Positions 29,147-37,604 of a stretch of DNA of 64,000 bases are shown piece by piece (the first letter of the stretch is position 1; every line of letters starts with the position of its first letter). Origin of the DNA: an uncultured Pseudomonas sp. (GTDB lineage: Bacteria > Pseudomonadota > Gammaproteobacteria > Pseudomonadales > Pseudomonadaceae); assembly GCF_913777995.1 (NCBI RefSeq), contig NZ_CAJYVE010000011.1:1-64000 (forward strand), read 5' to 3'. The notes beneath the pieces were generated by a model. The model was not told the DNA's origin. It searched no databases and worked only from the letters and a program-made list of their open reading frames with translations. The position numbers were made by a program, and so were the translations under genes.

Positions 29147-29866
29147 TTGATCACGTTCAACATCGCACAATGGCGTGCCTGGGCGCCTGGCCTGGCCAGC
29201 GTCGAAGACTGGCAGCAGTGGAGCCTGGCGCCCCGCCCGCTGCCCGATCACGACGAATCCCCGGACGTATCCTTCCTGCCGGCCATGCAGCGCCGTCGCC
29301 TTGGGCGCATGGCACGCATGGCGTTCGCCGTCGGCTGGCCATTGGCGCAAGACCATGAGCAGCTGCCCCTGGTGTTCGTCTCGCGCCATGGCGAAACCCC
29401 ACGCACCTTCGACATCCTGCGCGACCTGGCCGCCGGCGAGCCGCTGTCGCCGACCCAGTTCAGCCTGTCGGTGCATAACGCGGTGATCGGCCTGTGGTCG
29501 ATCATGCGCGGCGCCACCTGCGAGATGACGGCCCTGGCCGCCGCTGGCGATGGCCTGGAGCACGGGGTTCTCGAGGCCGCCACGCTGCTCGCCGAAGGCG
29601 CTGCCGCGGTGCTGCTGATCATCACCGAAGAGCGACCGCCCGAAGCCTACGCCCAGTGGATCGACGACGTGCCCTTTCCTTATGCCGTGGGGCTGCTGCT
29701 GACCCCCGGCGACACCTGGAGCCTGTCCCTGGACAGCACCGGGGCGGATGCGCAGCCTTCGCGCTGGCCACACGCCCTGAGTCTGCTCCAGACCCTGCAT
29801 GCCGATCAGCCTGCCTGCCAACATCCGTGGAAGAAGCGTTTATGGACCTGGCAACGCAATCACTGA
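29147..29866 (+). CDS. Ketosynthase-like chain length factor
   Basis: A 239-residue protein of the Ketoacyl-synt_2 (PF13723) type. It covers only the N-terminal part of a ketosynthase, and the place of the nucleophilic cysteine is occupied by alanine (ACTS-like motif reads TALAAAGDG). It therefore resembles the chain length factor that pairs with a true ketosynthase in aryl polyene systems and cannot condense by itself. The start is TTG, giving MITFNIAQWRAWAPG, which is the usual family beginning. It is the first gene of the cluster and overlaps the next gene by 25 bp. Confidence 0.85.
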   Translation: MITFNIAQWRAWAPGLASVEDWQQWSLAPRPLPDHDESPDVSFLPAMQRRRLGRMARMAFAVGWPLAQDHEQLPLVFVSRHGETPRTFDILRDLAAGEPLSPTQFSLSVHNAVIGLWSIMRGATCEMTALAAAGDGLEHGVLEAATLLAEGAAAVLLIITEERPPEAYAQWIDDVPFPYAVGLLLTPGDTWSLSLDSTGADAQPSRWPHALSLLQTLHADQPACQHPWKKRLWTWQRNH

Positions 29867-30648
29867 GCAAGCACCGCGATGCCTATTACTGGCGCCTGCT
29901 GGCCACCGCTGCCAGCTTCGCCCTGTTCGGTCTGGGCGGCCTGTGCCTGCGCGTGCTGGTGTTTCCGGTGCTGGCCTGTCTGCCCGGTGACGCCGCCAGC
30001 CATCAGCGCCGCGCGCGTTACACCATCAGCCTGCTGTTCTGGCGCTTCATCCGCATCATGGCGCGCCTGCGCGTACTCACCTACGAGGTGCAGGGTGCCG
30101 AAAAGCTCGGCCGGCCAGGGCAGATGATCATCGCCAACCACCCATCGCTGATCGACGTGGTGTTCCTCATCGGCCTGGTCCGCGACGCCAACTGCGTGGT
30201 CAAGCGCAGCCTCTGGGACAACCCCTGCACCCGCGGGCCGGTGCGCCGCGCCGGTTACGTCAGCAACGACGGCAGCATCGACATGCTCGACCTGGCGGTC
30301 GGCAGCCTGCAGGCCGGACAGACCCTGGTGATCTTTCCCGAGGGCACGCGCACCACGCCGGGTCAGCCGCCAGCCTTCCACCGCGGCGCCGCCGCCATCG
30401 CCCTGCGCGGGGCGCAGGTCATCACCCCGGTGACCATCGTGGTCCACCCCACCACCCTGACCAAAGCCGAACCCTGGTACCGCATACCGCAACGCCGCGT
30501 GCACTTCAGCCTGCGTGTCGGTACCGATATCGATCCGCAGCGTTTCAACGAGATGGGCCCGCCACCGCTGGCCTCACGCAAGCTCAACGATTACCTGCAC
30601 GACTATTTCATCAAGGAGCTCGCCCCAGATGAGCGATCTGCACCGTGA
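29842..30648 (+). CDS. PlsC-type acyltransferase of the pigment cluster
   Basis: A 268-residue membrane-associated acyltransferase of the lysophospholipid (PlsC) family. The catalytic NHPSLID block (HxxxxD type) and FPEGTRT are both visible, preceded by two hydrophobic segments in the first 80 residues. In aryl polyene clusters such enzymes are thought to attach or transfer fatty acyl or polyene groups to a lipid. The start is the ATG at 29842; the longer open frame is a shadow of the preceding gene. It overlaps the preceding gene by 25 bp and the next one by 20 bp. Confidence 0.88.
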   Translation: MDLATQSLSKHRDAYYWRLLATAASFALFGLGGLCLRVLVFPVLACLPGDAASHQRRARYTISLLFWRFIRIMARLRVLTYEVQGAEKLGRPGQMIIANHPSLIDVVFLIGLVRDANCVVKRSLWDNPCTRGPVRRAGYVSNDGSIDMLDLAVGSLQAGQTLVIFPEGTRTTPGQPPAFHRGAAAIALRGAQVITPVTIVVHPTTLTKAEPWYRIPQRRVHFSLRVGTDIDPQRFNEMGPPPLASRKLNDYLHDYFIKELAPDERSAP

Positions 30649-30889
30649 CATCAAGCAACTGATCATCGATGCCCTGGGCCTCGAAGACATCACCACCCAG
30701 GACATCGGCGACGACCAGATCCTGTTCGGCGAAGGCCTCGGCCTGGACTCGGTGGACGCCCTGGAACTGGGCCTGGCCATCCAGAAGCGCTACGGCATCA
30801 AGATCGACGCCGAAGCCAAGGACACCCGCTCGCACTTCACCAGCGTCGACAGCCTCGCGGCCTTCGTCAGCGCCCGGCAATCGGCCTGA
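30629..30889 (+). CDS. Acyl carrier protein 1
   Basis: An 86-residue acyl carrier protein. The phosphopantetheine attachment serine is in LGLDSVDALEL. It carries the growing polyene or a starter as thioester. AAGGAG lies ten bases upstream of the ATG, which sits inside the end of the acyltransferase gene. A second carrier follows directly, and aryl polyene systems typically have two, one for starter loading and one for chain extension; which is which cannot be told from sequence. Confidence 0.93.
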   Translation: MSDLHRDIKQLIIDALGLEDITTQDIGDDQILFGEGLGLDSVDALELGLAIQKRYGIKIDAEAKDTRSHFTSVDSLAAFVSARQSA

Positions 30890-30898
30890 GGATTGATC

Positions 30899-31153
30899 AT
30901 GCAAACCCGTGACGACATCTTCGAAACCCTGCGCACCGCGCTGGTAGAGCTGTTCGAGATCGAGCCCGAGCGTGTGACCCTGGAGGCCAACCTCTACCAG
31001 GACCTGGAAATCGACAGCATCGATGCCGTGGACCTGATCGACCACATCAAGCGCAAGACCGGAAAAAAGATCGCCGCCGAGGAATTCAAGTCGGTGCGTA
31101 CGGTCAACGACGTGGTCGAAGCGGTCTACCGCATGGTCAGCCCCGCCGCATGA
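30899..31153 (+). CDS. Acyl carrier protein 2
   Basis: An 84-residue acyl carrier protein with the attachment serine in LEIDSIDAVDLIDHIK. It differs clearly from the first carrier (basic stretch KRKTGKK after helix 2), suggesting a different partner enzyme. The start ATG has GAGG upstream, and the stop overlaps the next ATG by four bases. Confidence 0.93.
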   Translation: MQTRDDIFETLRTALVELFEIEPERVTLEANLYQDLEIDSIDAVDLIDHIKRKTGKKIAAEEFKSVRTVNDVVEAVYRMVSPAA

Positions 31154-31695
31154 AGCGGCTGGCGGGCCTGCTGCTGGTGCTGGCCGGTGTGCTCTACCCC
31201 ATCGTGGTCTACCTGGGTATCGAGCACTTCGCCCCCTGGCAGTTCGCCCTGCTGCTGGGCGGCCTGTGGCTGGCGCGGCTGCTCAGCGGCGAGCGCCGCC
31301 CCGGCACCCTGGCCATGGCGGCAGTCGCCCTGGGCTTCTGCCTGCTGCTGGCGCTGCTCGACAGCCCCGTGCTGCTGCGCTGGTACCCGGTGCTGATCAG
31401 CGTCTTCATGCTCGGCCTGTTCGGCAGCAGCCTCATTCAGGGGCCGCCGCTGGTCGAACGCCTGGCGCGGCTGCGCGAGCCGGACATGCCCGAGTCGGGG
31501 GTGCGCTACACGCGGCAGGTGACCTGGGTGTGGTGCGGGTTCTTTCTGTTCAACGGCCTGACCACGACCGCCCTGACCCTGTGGGCGCCGCTGCACTGGT
31601 GGGCGCTGTGGACCGGATTGCTGTCCTACGTCTTGATGGGCCTGCTGTTCGCAGGCGAATGGATGGTCCGCCGCCGGGTCCGAGGCGGTGCTTGA
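31150..31695 (+). CDS. Integral membrane protein, COG4648 type
   Basis: A 181-residue inner-membrane protein with five to six hydrophobic segments and no catalytic motif. It matches the COG4648-like membrane proteins that recur in aryl polyene clusters; its function is unknown, possibly in anchoring or moving the lipid-linked product. It is coupled to the second carrier protein by an ATGA overlap. The next gene begins within or just after its stop codon. Confidence 0.8.
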   Translation: MKRLAGLLLVLAGVLYPIVVYLGIEHFAPWQFALLLGGLWLARLLSGERRPGTLAMAAVALGFCLLLALLDSPVLLRWYPVLISVFMLGLFGSSLIQGPPLVERLARLREPDMPESGVRYTRQVTWVWCGFFLFNGLTTTALTLWAPLHWWALWTGLLSYVLMGLLFAGEWMVRRRVRGGA

Positions 31696-31705
31696 AGTGA
31701 ATGCG

Positions 31706-33409
31706 ATGAACTGGTCGAACCTTGAACACCTGCTGCTCGACGAGCAGCCCGAGCGCCTGCTGTGCCAGGCGCCGGACATGACCCTTGCGCAGTTCCGCTA
31801 CCAGGCACTGTGCGCCGCGGCCGCCCTGCAACAACGCGGGGTGCGGCGCCTGGCCGTGCACCTGGAAGACGCCGGGGAACTGGTGGTCGCGCTGTTCGCC
31901 GCCTGGCGTGCCGGGGCCAGCGTCTTGCTGCCTGCCGACCTGCAGGCGCAGACCCGCGAGCGCTGGACACCGCAGGTCGACCTGTGGCTCAGCCCCCACG
32001 CCGGCGACGCCAGCCTGGCCGAACTGTGCACCAGCGCGCCGTTGGCGCCAGCCGCCCTGGACCTCGACGCCTGCCAGCTGAGCCTGTGCACCTCAGGCTC
32101 CAGCGGCGAGCCCAAGCGCATCGACAAACGCCTGCGCCAGCTGGACAACGAAGTGCGCGGCCTGGAACGCCTGTGGGGCGCCCAGCTGGGCGATGCCTGC
32201 ATGATCGGCAGCGTCGCCGCCCAGCACATCTACGGCCTGCTGTTCCGCGTGCTGTGGCCGCTGTGCGCCGGGCGTCAGTGGGTGCGCCTGCCAGTGCCTT
32301 TTCCCGAAGACCTGCAGCGCGTCAGCCGCCAGTACCCGCGCTTCGCCTGGGTGGCCAGCCCGGCGCTGCTCAAGCGCATGGGCGACAACCTCGACTGGCC
32401 GGCCCTGAGCGCGGTGCGCCGGGTGTTTTCTTCCGGCGGTGCACTGCCCGGCGACGCCGCGCAAAGCCTGCAGCAGCGCCTGGGCCAGTGGCCCTGCGAG
32501 ATTCTCGGCAGTTCGGAAACCGGCGGTATCGCCTGGCGCCAGGGCCAGCCGCTGTGGCAGGCCTTCGACGGCGTGCAGCTGAGCGGCGATGACCAGGGCG
32601 CCCTGCAGGTGCGCTCGCCGTACCTGCCCGTCGGGCACGTCGAGCAGACGGCCGACGCGGTCCGCTTCGAGGCCGATGGGCGCTTCGAGCTGCTCGGCCG
32701 CCTCGACCGTATCGTCAAACTGGAAGAGAAACGCATCGCCCTGCCGGCACTGGAGCAGGCATTGGCCAACCATGCCTGGGTCAGCGAGGCGCGTCTGGGC
32801 GTGGTGCGCGAACGCCGCGCCTACCTCGGCGTGCTGGCGGTCCTCAGCGCGGCGGGCCTGCAAGCCTTGCGCGAGGGCGGTCGCCGAGCCCTGACCGAAA
32901 CACTGCGCGAGCACCTGCGTGGCCACTGCGAAGCCCTGGCGCTGCCGCGCCGCTGGCGGCTGCTGGGCCAGTTGCCGCTCAACACCCAAGGCAAGCTGCC
33001 CCAGGCACGTATCGACGCGCTGCTGGCCGCGCCGCGGGGCAAAGAGCCGGAACTGCTGGCACAACACCGCAGCGACGACGGCCTGCACCTCGACCTGCGG
33101 GTCCCCCCCGACCTGGCCTTCTTCACCGGGCATTTTCCGCGCTCCCCGGTGCTGCCCGGCGTGGTGCAGCTGGACTGGGCCGTGCAACTGGGCCAGCGCC
33201 TGCTGAACCTGCCCCCGCGCTTCGCCGGCATGGAAGTGATCAAGTTCCAGCAACTGGTACGCCCCGGCGACCAATTGAGCCTGACCCTGCGCTTCGATAG
33301 CGCCCGCAACAAGCTGCACTTCGCCTATCACAACCTGGACCAGCAGCCCTGCTCCAGTGGCCGCATCCTGCTGGAAGGGCCGATCGCCACGGAGCCCGAG
33401 CATGCATAA
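31706..33409 (+). CDS. AMP-forming ligase fused to a hot-dog dehydratase-like domain
   Basis: A 567-residue two-domain protein. Residues about 1-440 form an acyl/aryl-activating AMP ligase: the P-loop [12 protein letters not shown], the motif [24 protein letters not shown] and the C-terminal lysine in [10 protein letters not shown]. Residues about 455-560 are a FabA/FabZ-like hot-dog domain with [12 protein letters not shown], but the second catalytic position (Glu in FabZ, after PGV) reads Asp in QLDWA. The ligase probably activates the aromatic starter and the second domain dehydrates or holds 3-hydroxyacyl intermediates. In E. coli-type clusters these are separate genes. The start could be GTG 31688; ATG 31706 was chosen because it has a usable purine-rich site upstream. 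Confidence 0.85.
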   Translation: MNWSNLEHLLLDEQPERLLCQAPDMTLAQFRYQALCAAAALQQRGVRRLAVHLEDAGELVVALFAAWRAGASVLLPADLQAQTRERWTPQVDLWLSPHAGDASLAELCTSAPLAPAALDLDACQLSLCTSGSSGEPKRIDKRLRQLDNEVRGLERLWGAQLGDACMIGSVAAQHIYGLLFRVLWPLCAGRQWVRLPVPFPEDLQRVSRQYPRFAWVASPALLKRMGDNLDWPALSAVRRVFSSGGALPGDAAQSLQQRLGQWPCEILGSSETGGIAWRQGQPLWQAFDGVQLSGDDQGALQVRSPYLPVGHVEQTADAVRFEADGRFELLGRLDRIVKLEEKRIALPALEQALANHAWVSEARLGVVRERRAYLGVLAVLSAAGLQALREGGRRALTETLREHLRGHCEALALPRRWRLLGQLPLNTQGKLPQARIDALLAAPRGKEPELLAQHRSDDGLHLDLRVPPDLAFFTGHFPRSPVLPGVVQLDWAVQLGQRLLNLPPRFAGMEVIKFQQLVRPGDQLSLTLRFDSARNKLHFAYHNLDQQPCSSGRILLEGPIATEPEHA

Positions 33410-34136
33410 CCCCTGCGCCGTGATCCCGGTGTTCGACCATGAACACGCGGTCACCCACGTGGTCGATGCACTGCGCCTGGCCGGCCTGCCCTGCGTACTG
33501 GTCGACGACGGCAGCGGCCCGGCCTGCGCCCAGGTGCTGCAGGCGCTGGCGCAGCGCGACGGCGTGCACCTGATCCGCCTGCCGGTCAATCAGGGCAAGG
33601 GCGGTGCGGTAATGGCCGGTTTCCAGGAAGCGGCGCAGCGCGGCTACAGCCATGCCTTGCAGGTGGACGCCGACGGCCAGCACGACCTGAGCGACCTCGC
33701 GCGCTTCCTGCAGCTGTCGCACCAGCACCCCGAGGCGCTGGTATGCGGCTACCCGCAGTACGACGCCAGCGTGCCCAAGGGGCGCCTGTATGCGCGCTAC
33801 CTGACCCACGTGTGGGTGTGGATCAACACCCTGTCGCTGCAGATCCGCGACTCGATGTGCGGCTTCCGGATCTACCCGCTCAAGCCGGTACTGCGCCTGA
33901 TCGATGCGGTGCACCTGGGCCGCCGCATGGACTTCGACACCGAGATCCTGGTGCGCCTGTTCTGGCGCGGCCAGCCGATGCTCTGGCTGCCGATCCGCGT
34001 CCATTACCCCGCCGACGGCCGCTCGCACTTTCGCCTGTTCCACGACAATGCGCTGATTTCCAAGATGCACGCCAAGCTGTTCTTCGGCATGTTGCTGCGC
34101 CTGCCGGTGCTGCTGTGGCGCAAGGTGCGTCCATGA
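33402..34136 (+). CDS. Family 2 glycosyltransferase
   Basis: A 244-residue GT2 enzyme of the dolichyl-phosphate-mannose synthase type. The nucleotide-sugar motifs are VLVDDGS and the acceptor-metal motif DADGQH, with NQGKGGAV between them. It lacks large hydrophobic segments apart from the C-terminus. It may glycosylate the polyene or its lipid anchor. The start ATG lies eight bases before the previous stop codon, with GGAG upstream, and the stop overlaps the next gene by four bases. Confidence 0.9.
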   Translation: MHNPCAVIPVFDHEHAVTHVVDALRLAGLPCVLVDDGSGPACAQVLQALAQRDGVHLIRLPVNQGKGGAVMAGFQEAAQRGYSHALQVDADGQHDLSDLARFLQLSHQHPEALVCGYPQYDASVPKGRLYARYLTHVWVWINTLSLQIRDSMCGFRIYPLKPVLRLIDAVHLGRRMDFDTEILVRLFWRGQPMLWLPIRVHYPADGRSHFRLFHDNALISKMHAKLFFGMLLRLPVLLWRKVRP

Positions 34137-35071
34137 GCCGCGACCCTCGGCACTGGGCCGACCGCGAAGAGCGCGGCAGTTTTGCACTGATGAAGCTCAC
34201 CGCCTGGGCGGTGCGCCTGCTCGGTCGGCGCCTGCTCACGCCGGTGCTGTACGGCATCGTGCTGTATTTCTTCGTGTTCGGTCGCACCGCACGGCGCAGC
34301 ATCGCCGAATTTCACCGCAACCTGGCGCGCTGGAGCGGCCAGCCAGGCCTGCGCCCCAGCACCGGGCGGGTGTTTCGCCAGTTCATGGCCTTCGCCGACT
34401 CGTTGCTCGACAAGCTCGACGTGTGGAACGGCAAGCTGGACGTCGAGCAGATCCGCCTGGACGACCCGGCCGGGCTGCGCCGGCAGATGCGCGGCCAGCG
34501 TGGGCAGATGCTGGTCGGCGCACACCTGGGCAACCTGGAGGTGTGCCGGGCGCTGGCCGAGCTGGGCGAGAAAGTGACCATGAACGTCCTGGTGCACACC
34601 AAGCACGCCGAGCGTTTCAATCGCCTGCTCGGTGAGGCGGGAGCCACCCACCTGCGCCTGGTGCAGGTCAGCGAGCTGGACCCGGCGATCATGCTGCAAC
34701 TGAGCCAGCGCCTGGACAACGGCGAGTGGCTGGCCATCGCCGGCGACCGCGTGCCGCTGCATGGCGGGCGCACCGTGCAGGTCGACTTCCTCGGCCAGCC
34801 AGCGGCCTTCCCGCAAGGTCCCTGGCTGCTGGCCGGGCTGCTCAAGTGCCCGGTCAACCTGTTCTTCTGCCTCAAGGATGCCCAGGGCTACCGGATGATC
34901 CTCGAACCATTCACCGACGCCGTGCAATGGAAACGCAGCGACCGCGCCGAGGTGATCGCCCACTGGGCCGCCCGCTACGCCGAACGCCTGGCCCATTACT
35001 GCCTGCAGGCACCGCAGCAGTGGTTCAACTTCTACCCTTTCTGGAAGCCCGATGAATCCTCAAGTTCATGA
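34133..35071 (+). CDS. LpxL/HtrB-type acyltransferase
   Basis: A 312-residue acyltransferase of the lipid A lauroyl/myristoyl transferase superfamily. A hydrophobic segment near residues 25-50 anchors it; the catalytic region contains AHLGNLEVCRAL, the HxxxxE/D type motif, and GDRVPLHGGRTV. In this cluster it probably adds an acyl group to the glycolipid that carries the polyene. It starts with an ATGA overlap after the glycosyltransferase; the longer open frame upstream is a shadow. Confidence 0.87.
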   Translation: MSRDPRHWADREERGSFALMKLTAWAVRLLGRRLLTPVLYGIVLYFFVFGRTARRSIAEFHRNLARWSGQPGLRPSTGRVFRQFMAFADSLLDKLDVWNGKLDVEQIRLDDPAGLRRQMRGQRGQMLVGAHLGNLEVCRALAELGEKVTMNVLVHTKHAERFNRLLGEAGATHLRLVQVSELDPAIMLQLSQRLDNGEWLAIAGDRVPLHGGRTVQVDFLGQPAAFPQGPWLLAGLLKCPVNLFFCLKDAQGYRMILEPFTDAVQWKRSDRAEVIAHWAARYAERLAHYCLQAPQQWFNFYPFWKPDESSSS

Positions 35072-36599
35072 CCCCGTGAGTTTCGGCGCCCACCCGCTAA
35101 GCATCGAGCAGGTGCTGGCCGTCGCCGACCGCCAGGCCCCCGTGGCGCTGCAGGACGACGCCGAGTATCGCGAGCGCATCGCCCGTGGCGCGCGCTTCCT
35201 CGACTCGCTGCTGGACAAGGAAGGCGTGATCTACGGCGTGACCACCGGTTATGGCGACTCCTGCGTGGTCGCGGTGCCGCTGGAGCATGTCGAAGCCCTG
35301 CCGCGCCACCTGTACACCTTTCATGGCTGCGGGCTGGGCAGCCTGCTCGACGCGCGCGCCACCCGCGCCGTGCTGGCGGCGCGCTTGCAGTCGCTGTGTC
35401 ACGGCGTATCCGGGGTACGCATCGAGTTGCTGGAGCGCCTGCAGGCGTTTCTCAGCCATGACGTGCTGCCGCTGATTCCCGAGGAAGGCTCGGTGGGCGC
35501 CAGTGGCGACCTGACGCCGCTGTCGTACGTGGCCGCGACACTGTCCGGCGAGCGCGAGGTGCTGTTCCGTGGCCAGCGCCGCAACGCTTCGGACGTACAC
35601 CGCGAGCTGGGCTGGCAACCGCTGGTGCTGCGCCCCAAGGAAGCCCTGGCGCTGATGAACGGCACCGCCGTGATGACCGGCCTGGCCTGCCTGGCCTTCG
35701 CCCGCGCCGACTACCTGCTGCAACTGGCCACGCGCATCACCGCGATGAACGTGGTGGCGCTGCAAGGTAACCCCGAGCACTTCGACGAGCGCCTGTTCGC
35801 CGCCAAGCCGCATCCGGGGCAGAGCCAGGTCGCCGCCTGGCTGCGCCAGGACCTGGCCATCGACGCGCCGACCGCGCCGCTGCACCGCCTGCAGGACCGC
35901 TATTCGTTGCGCTGCGCGCCCCACGTACTGGGCGTGCTGGCCGACAGCCTGGGCTGGCTGCGTTCGTTCATCGAAACCGAACTGAACAGCGCCAACGACA
36001 ACCCGATCATCGACGGCGACGCCGAGCGGGTGCTGCACGGCGGGCACTTCTACGGCGGGCACATCGCTTTTGCCATGGACAGCCTCAAGACCCTGGTGGC
36101 CAACGTCGCCGACCTGCTCGACCGCCAGCTGGCGCTGCTGGTCGACGTGCGCTACAACCACGGCCTGCCCAGCAACCTCTCCGGGGCCAGCGCCGAGCGG
36201 GCGATGCTCAACCACGGCTTCAAGGCCGTGCAGATCGGCGCCAGCGCCTGGACCGCCGAAGCCCTCAAGCAGACCATGCCAGCCAGCGTGTTCTCGCGCT
36301 CCACCGAATGCCACAACCAGGACAAGGTGAGCATGGGCACCATCGCCGCACGCGATGCCCTGCGCGTGCTGGAACTCACCGAACAGGTCGCCGCCGCCAC
36401 CCTGCTGGCCGCCAACCAGGGCCTGTGGCTGCGCAGCCGCGCGCCCGAGGCCCGACCACTGCCGGCACCGCTGGCGGCCATGCGCGAGCAACTGGCGGCG
36501 GAGTTCGCGCCGGTCATCGACGACCGTGGCCTGGAGGGCGAGCTGCGCCTGTGCCTGCAACGGATCGGCGAACGCCACTGGAGGCTGTATGCGCGGTAA
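35052..36599 (+). CDS. Aromatic amino acid ammonia-lyase (HAL/TAL family)
   Basis: A 515-residue lyase that deaminates an aromatic amino acid to the cinnamate-type starter of the polyene. The MIO cofactor forms from Ala150-Ser151-Gly152 in the motif VGASGDLTPLSYVA, the catalytic tyrosine is Tyr61 in YGVTTGYGD, and the substrate-selectivity region is TFHGCGLG with His91. NNNP-like residues occur in NSANDNP. Tyrosine seems more likely than histidine because it sits in a pigment cluster, but this is not proven. It overlaps the preceding gene by 20 bp and the next by 11 bp. Confidence 0.9.
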   Translation: MNPQVHDPVSFGAHPLSIEQVLAVADRQAPVALQDDAEYRERIARGARFLDSLLDKEGVIYGVTTGYGDSCVVAVPLEHVEALPRHLYTFHGCGLGSLLDARATRAVLAARLQSLCHGVSGVRIELLERLQAFLSHDVLPLIPEEGSVGASGDLTPLSYVAATLSGEREVLFRGQRRNASDVHRELGWQPLVLRPKEALALMNGTAVMTGLACLAFARADYLLQLATRITAMNVVALQGNPEHFDERLFAAKPHPGQSQVAAWLRQDLAIDAPTAPLHRLQDRYSLRCAPHVLGVLADSLGWLRSFIETELNSANDNPIIDGDAERVLHGGHFYGGHIAFAMDSLKTLVANVADLLDRQLALLVDVRYNHGLPSNLSGASAERAMLNHGFKAVQIGASAWTAEALKQTMPASVFSRSTECHNQDKVSMGTIAARDALRVLELTEQVAAATLLAANQGLWLRSRAPEARPLPAPLAAMREQLAAEFAPVIDDRGLEGELRLCLQRIGERHWRLYAR

Positions 36600-37014
36600 G
36601 GGCCTGATCGACATCGAAACCGAAGTGCTGGTGCCGTTCTTCGACGTGGACATGATGGACATCGTCTGGCACGGCCATTACGTGAAATACCTGGAAGTGG
36701 CGCGCTGCGCGCTGCTCGACCACATCGGCCACAACTACATGCAGATGCGCGCGTCCGGCTACGGCTGGCCAGTGATCGACCTGCAACTGCGCTACGTGCG
36801 CCCGGCGGTGTTCGGCCAGAAGCTGATCGTGCGCGCCAGCCTGGTCGAGTGGGAGAACCGCCTGAAGATCAACTACCTGATCAGCGACGCCGCCACCGGT
36901 GAACGCCTGACCCGCGCCAGCACCGTGCAGGTCGCGGTGGAAAGTGCCAGCCGCGAGATGCAGCTGGCCTCGCCGAAAGTCTTCGTCGATGCCGTGCAGA
37001 GGGCCCTGTCATGA
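36589..37014 (+). CDS. YbgC-type thioesterase
   Basis: A 141-residue single hot-dog thioesterase of the 4-hydroxybenzoyl-CoA/YbgC type. The motif FFDVDMMDIVWHGHYVKYLE corresponds to the catalytic YxDxDxxGxVxxxxY block. It probably releases or edits thioesters of the starter or polyene. GGAGG lies four bases before the ATG; the longer open frame is a shadow of the ammonia-lyase. Overlaps at both ends suggest translational coupling. Confidence 0.9.
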   Translation: MRGKGLIDIETEVLVPFFDVDMMDIVWHGHYVKYLEVARCALLDHIGHNYMQMRASGYGWPVIDLQLRYVRPAVFGQKLIVRASLVEWENRLKINYLISDAATGERLTRASTVQVAVESASREMQLASPKVFVDAVQRALS

Positions 37015-37604
37015 AGCACCTGTTCACCGCCCTGGTCCTGCTGTGCCTGTCGACCCAGGCCCTGGCCTTCGACCTGCAACAACTGAGCGAACAGTTGTCG
37101 CGGCCCCAGGCCATCGAGGGCCGCTTCATCCAGGAAAAACACCTGCGCGCCCTGCCGCAGCCGCTGACCAGTACCGGGCACTTCGTGCTGGCGCGGCAGT
37201 TCGGCTTGCTGTGGCTGCTCGAAGCGCCTCTCAAGCAGGACTACCGCATCACCGCCGAGGGCATCGCCCGCCGCGATGCCCAAGGCTGGCAGAAGCTGCC
37301 CGGCAAGGGCGCCGGTGCCGAACAGAACCGCCTGTTCCTGGCCGTGCTGCAAGGTGACAGCAGCGGCCTGCAGCGCGACTTCGAGCTGCAGCTCAGCGGC
37401 GACGCGCAGGCCTGGAAACTGGTACTGGTGCCGCGTTCGATGCTGCTGCAGCAAGTGTTCAAGCAGATCGACATCGAGGGCGGCGAGCTGGTGCGGCAGA
37501 TCGAACTGCACGAAACCCAGGGCGACCGCACCGTGCTGAAGATGCTCGACAGCCACGCCCTTCCAGCCCTGAGCGACGCGCAGCGTGAAGATTTCCAATC
37601 CTGA
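37011..37604 (+). CDS. LolA-like periplasmic carrier
   Basis: A 197-residue periplasmic protein with an N-terminal signal (MKHLFTALVLLCLSTQALA). The rest fits the LolA beta-half-barrel fold: GRFIQEKHLRALPQPLTSTG and FGLLWLLEAPLKQDY. LolA-like proteins shuttle lipids across the periplasm, and those in aryl polyene clusters are thought to carry the polyene lipid to the outer membrane. Its ATG overlaps the thioesterase stop by four bases, and its end overlaps the MMPL gene by 20. Confidence 0.9.
   Translation: MKHLFTALVLLCLSTQALAFDLQQLSEQLSRPQAIEGRFIQEKHLRALPQPLTSTGHFVLARQFGLLWLLEAPLKQDYRITAEGIARRDAQGWQKLPGKGAGAEQNRLFLAVLQGDSSGLQRDFELQLSGDAQAWKLVLVPRSMLLQQVFKQIDIEGGELVRQIELHETQGDRTVLKMLDSHALPALSDAQREDFQS

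Noticed and set aside
32093-36662. Antisense frames of about 500 codons opposite the AMP ligase and the ammonia-lyase
   Set aside because: Shadow frames without motifs; the overlapping plus-strand genes have complete catalytic signatures.
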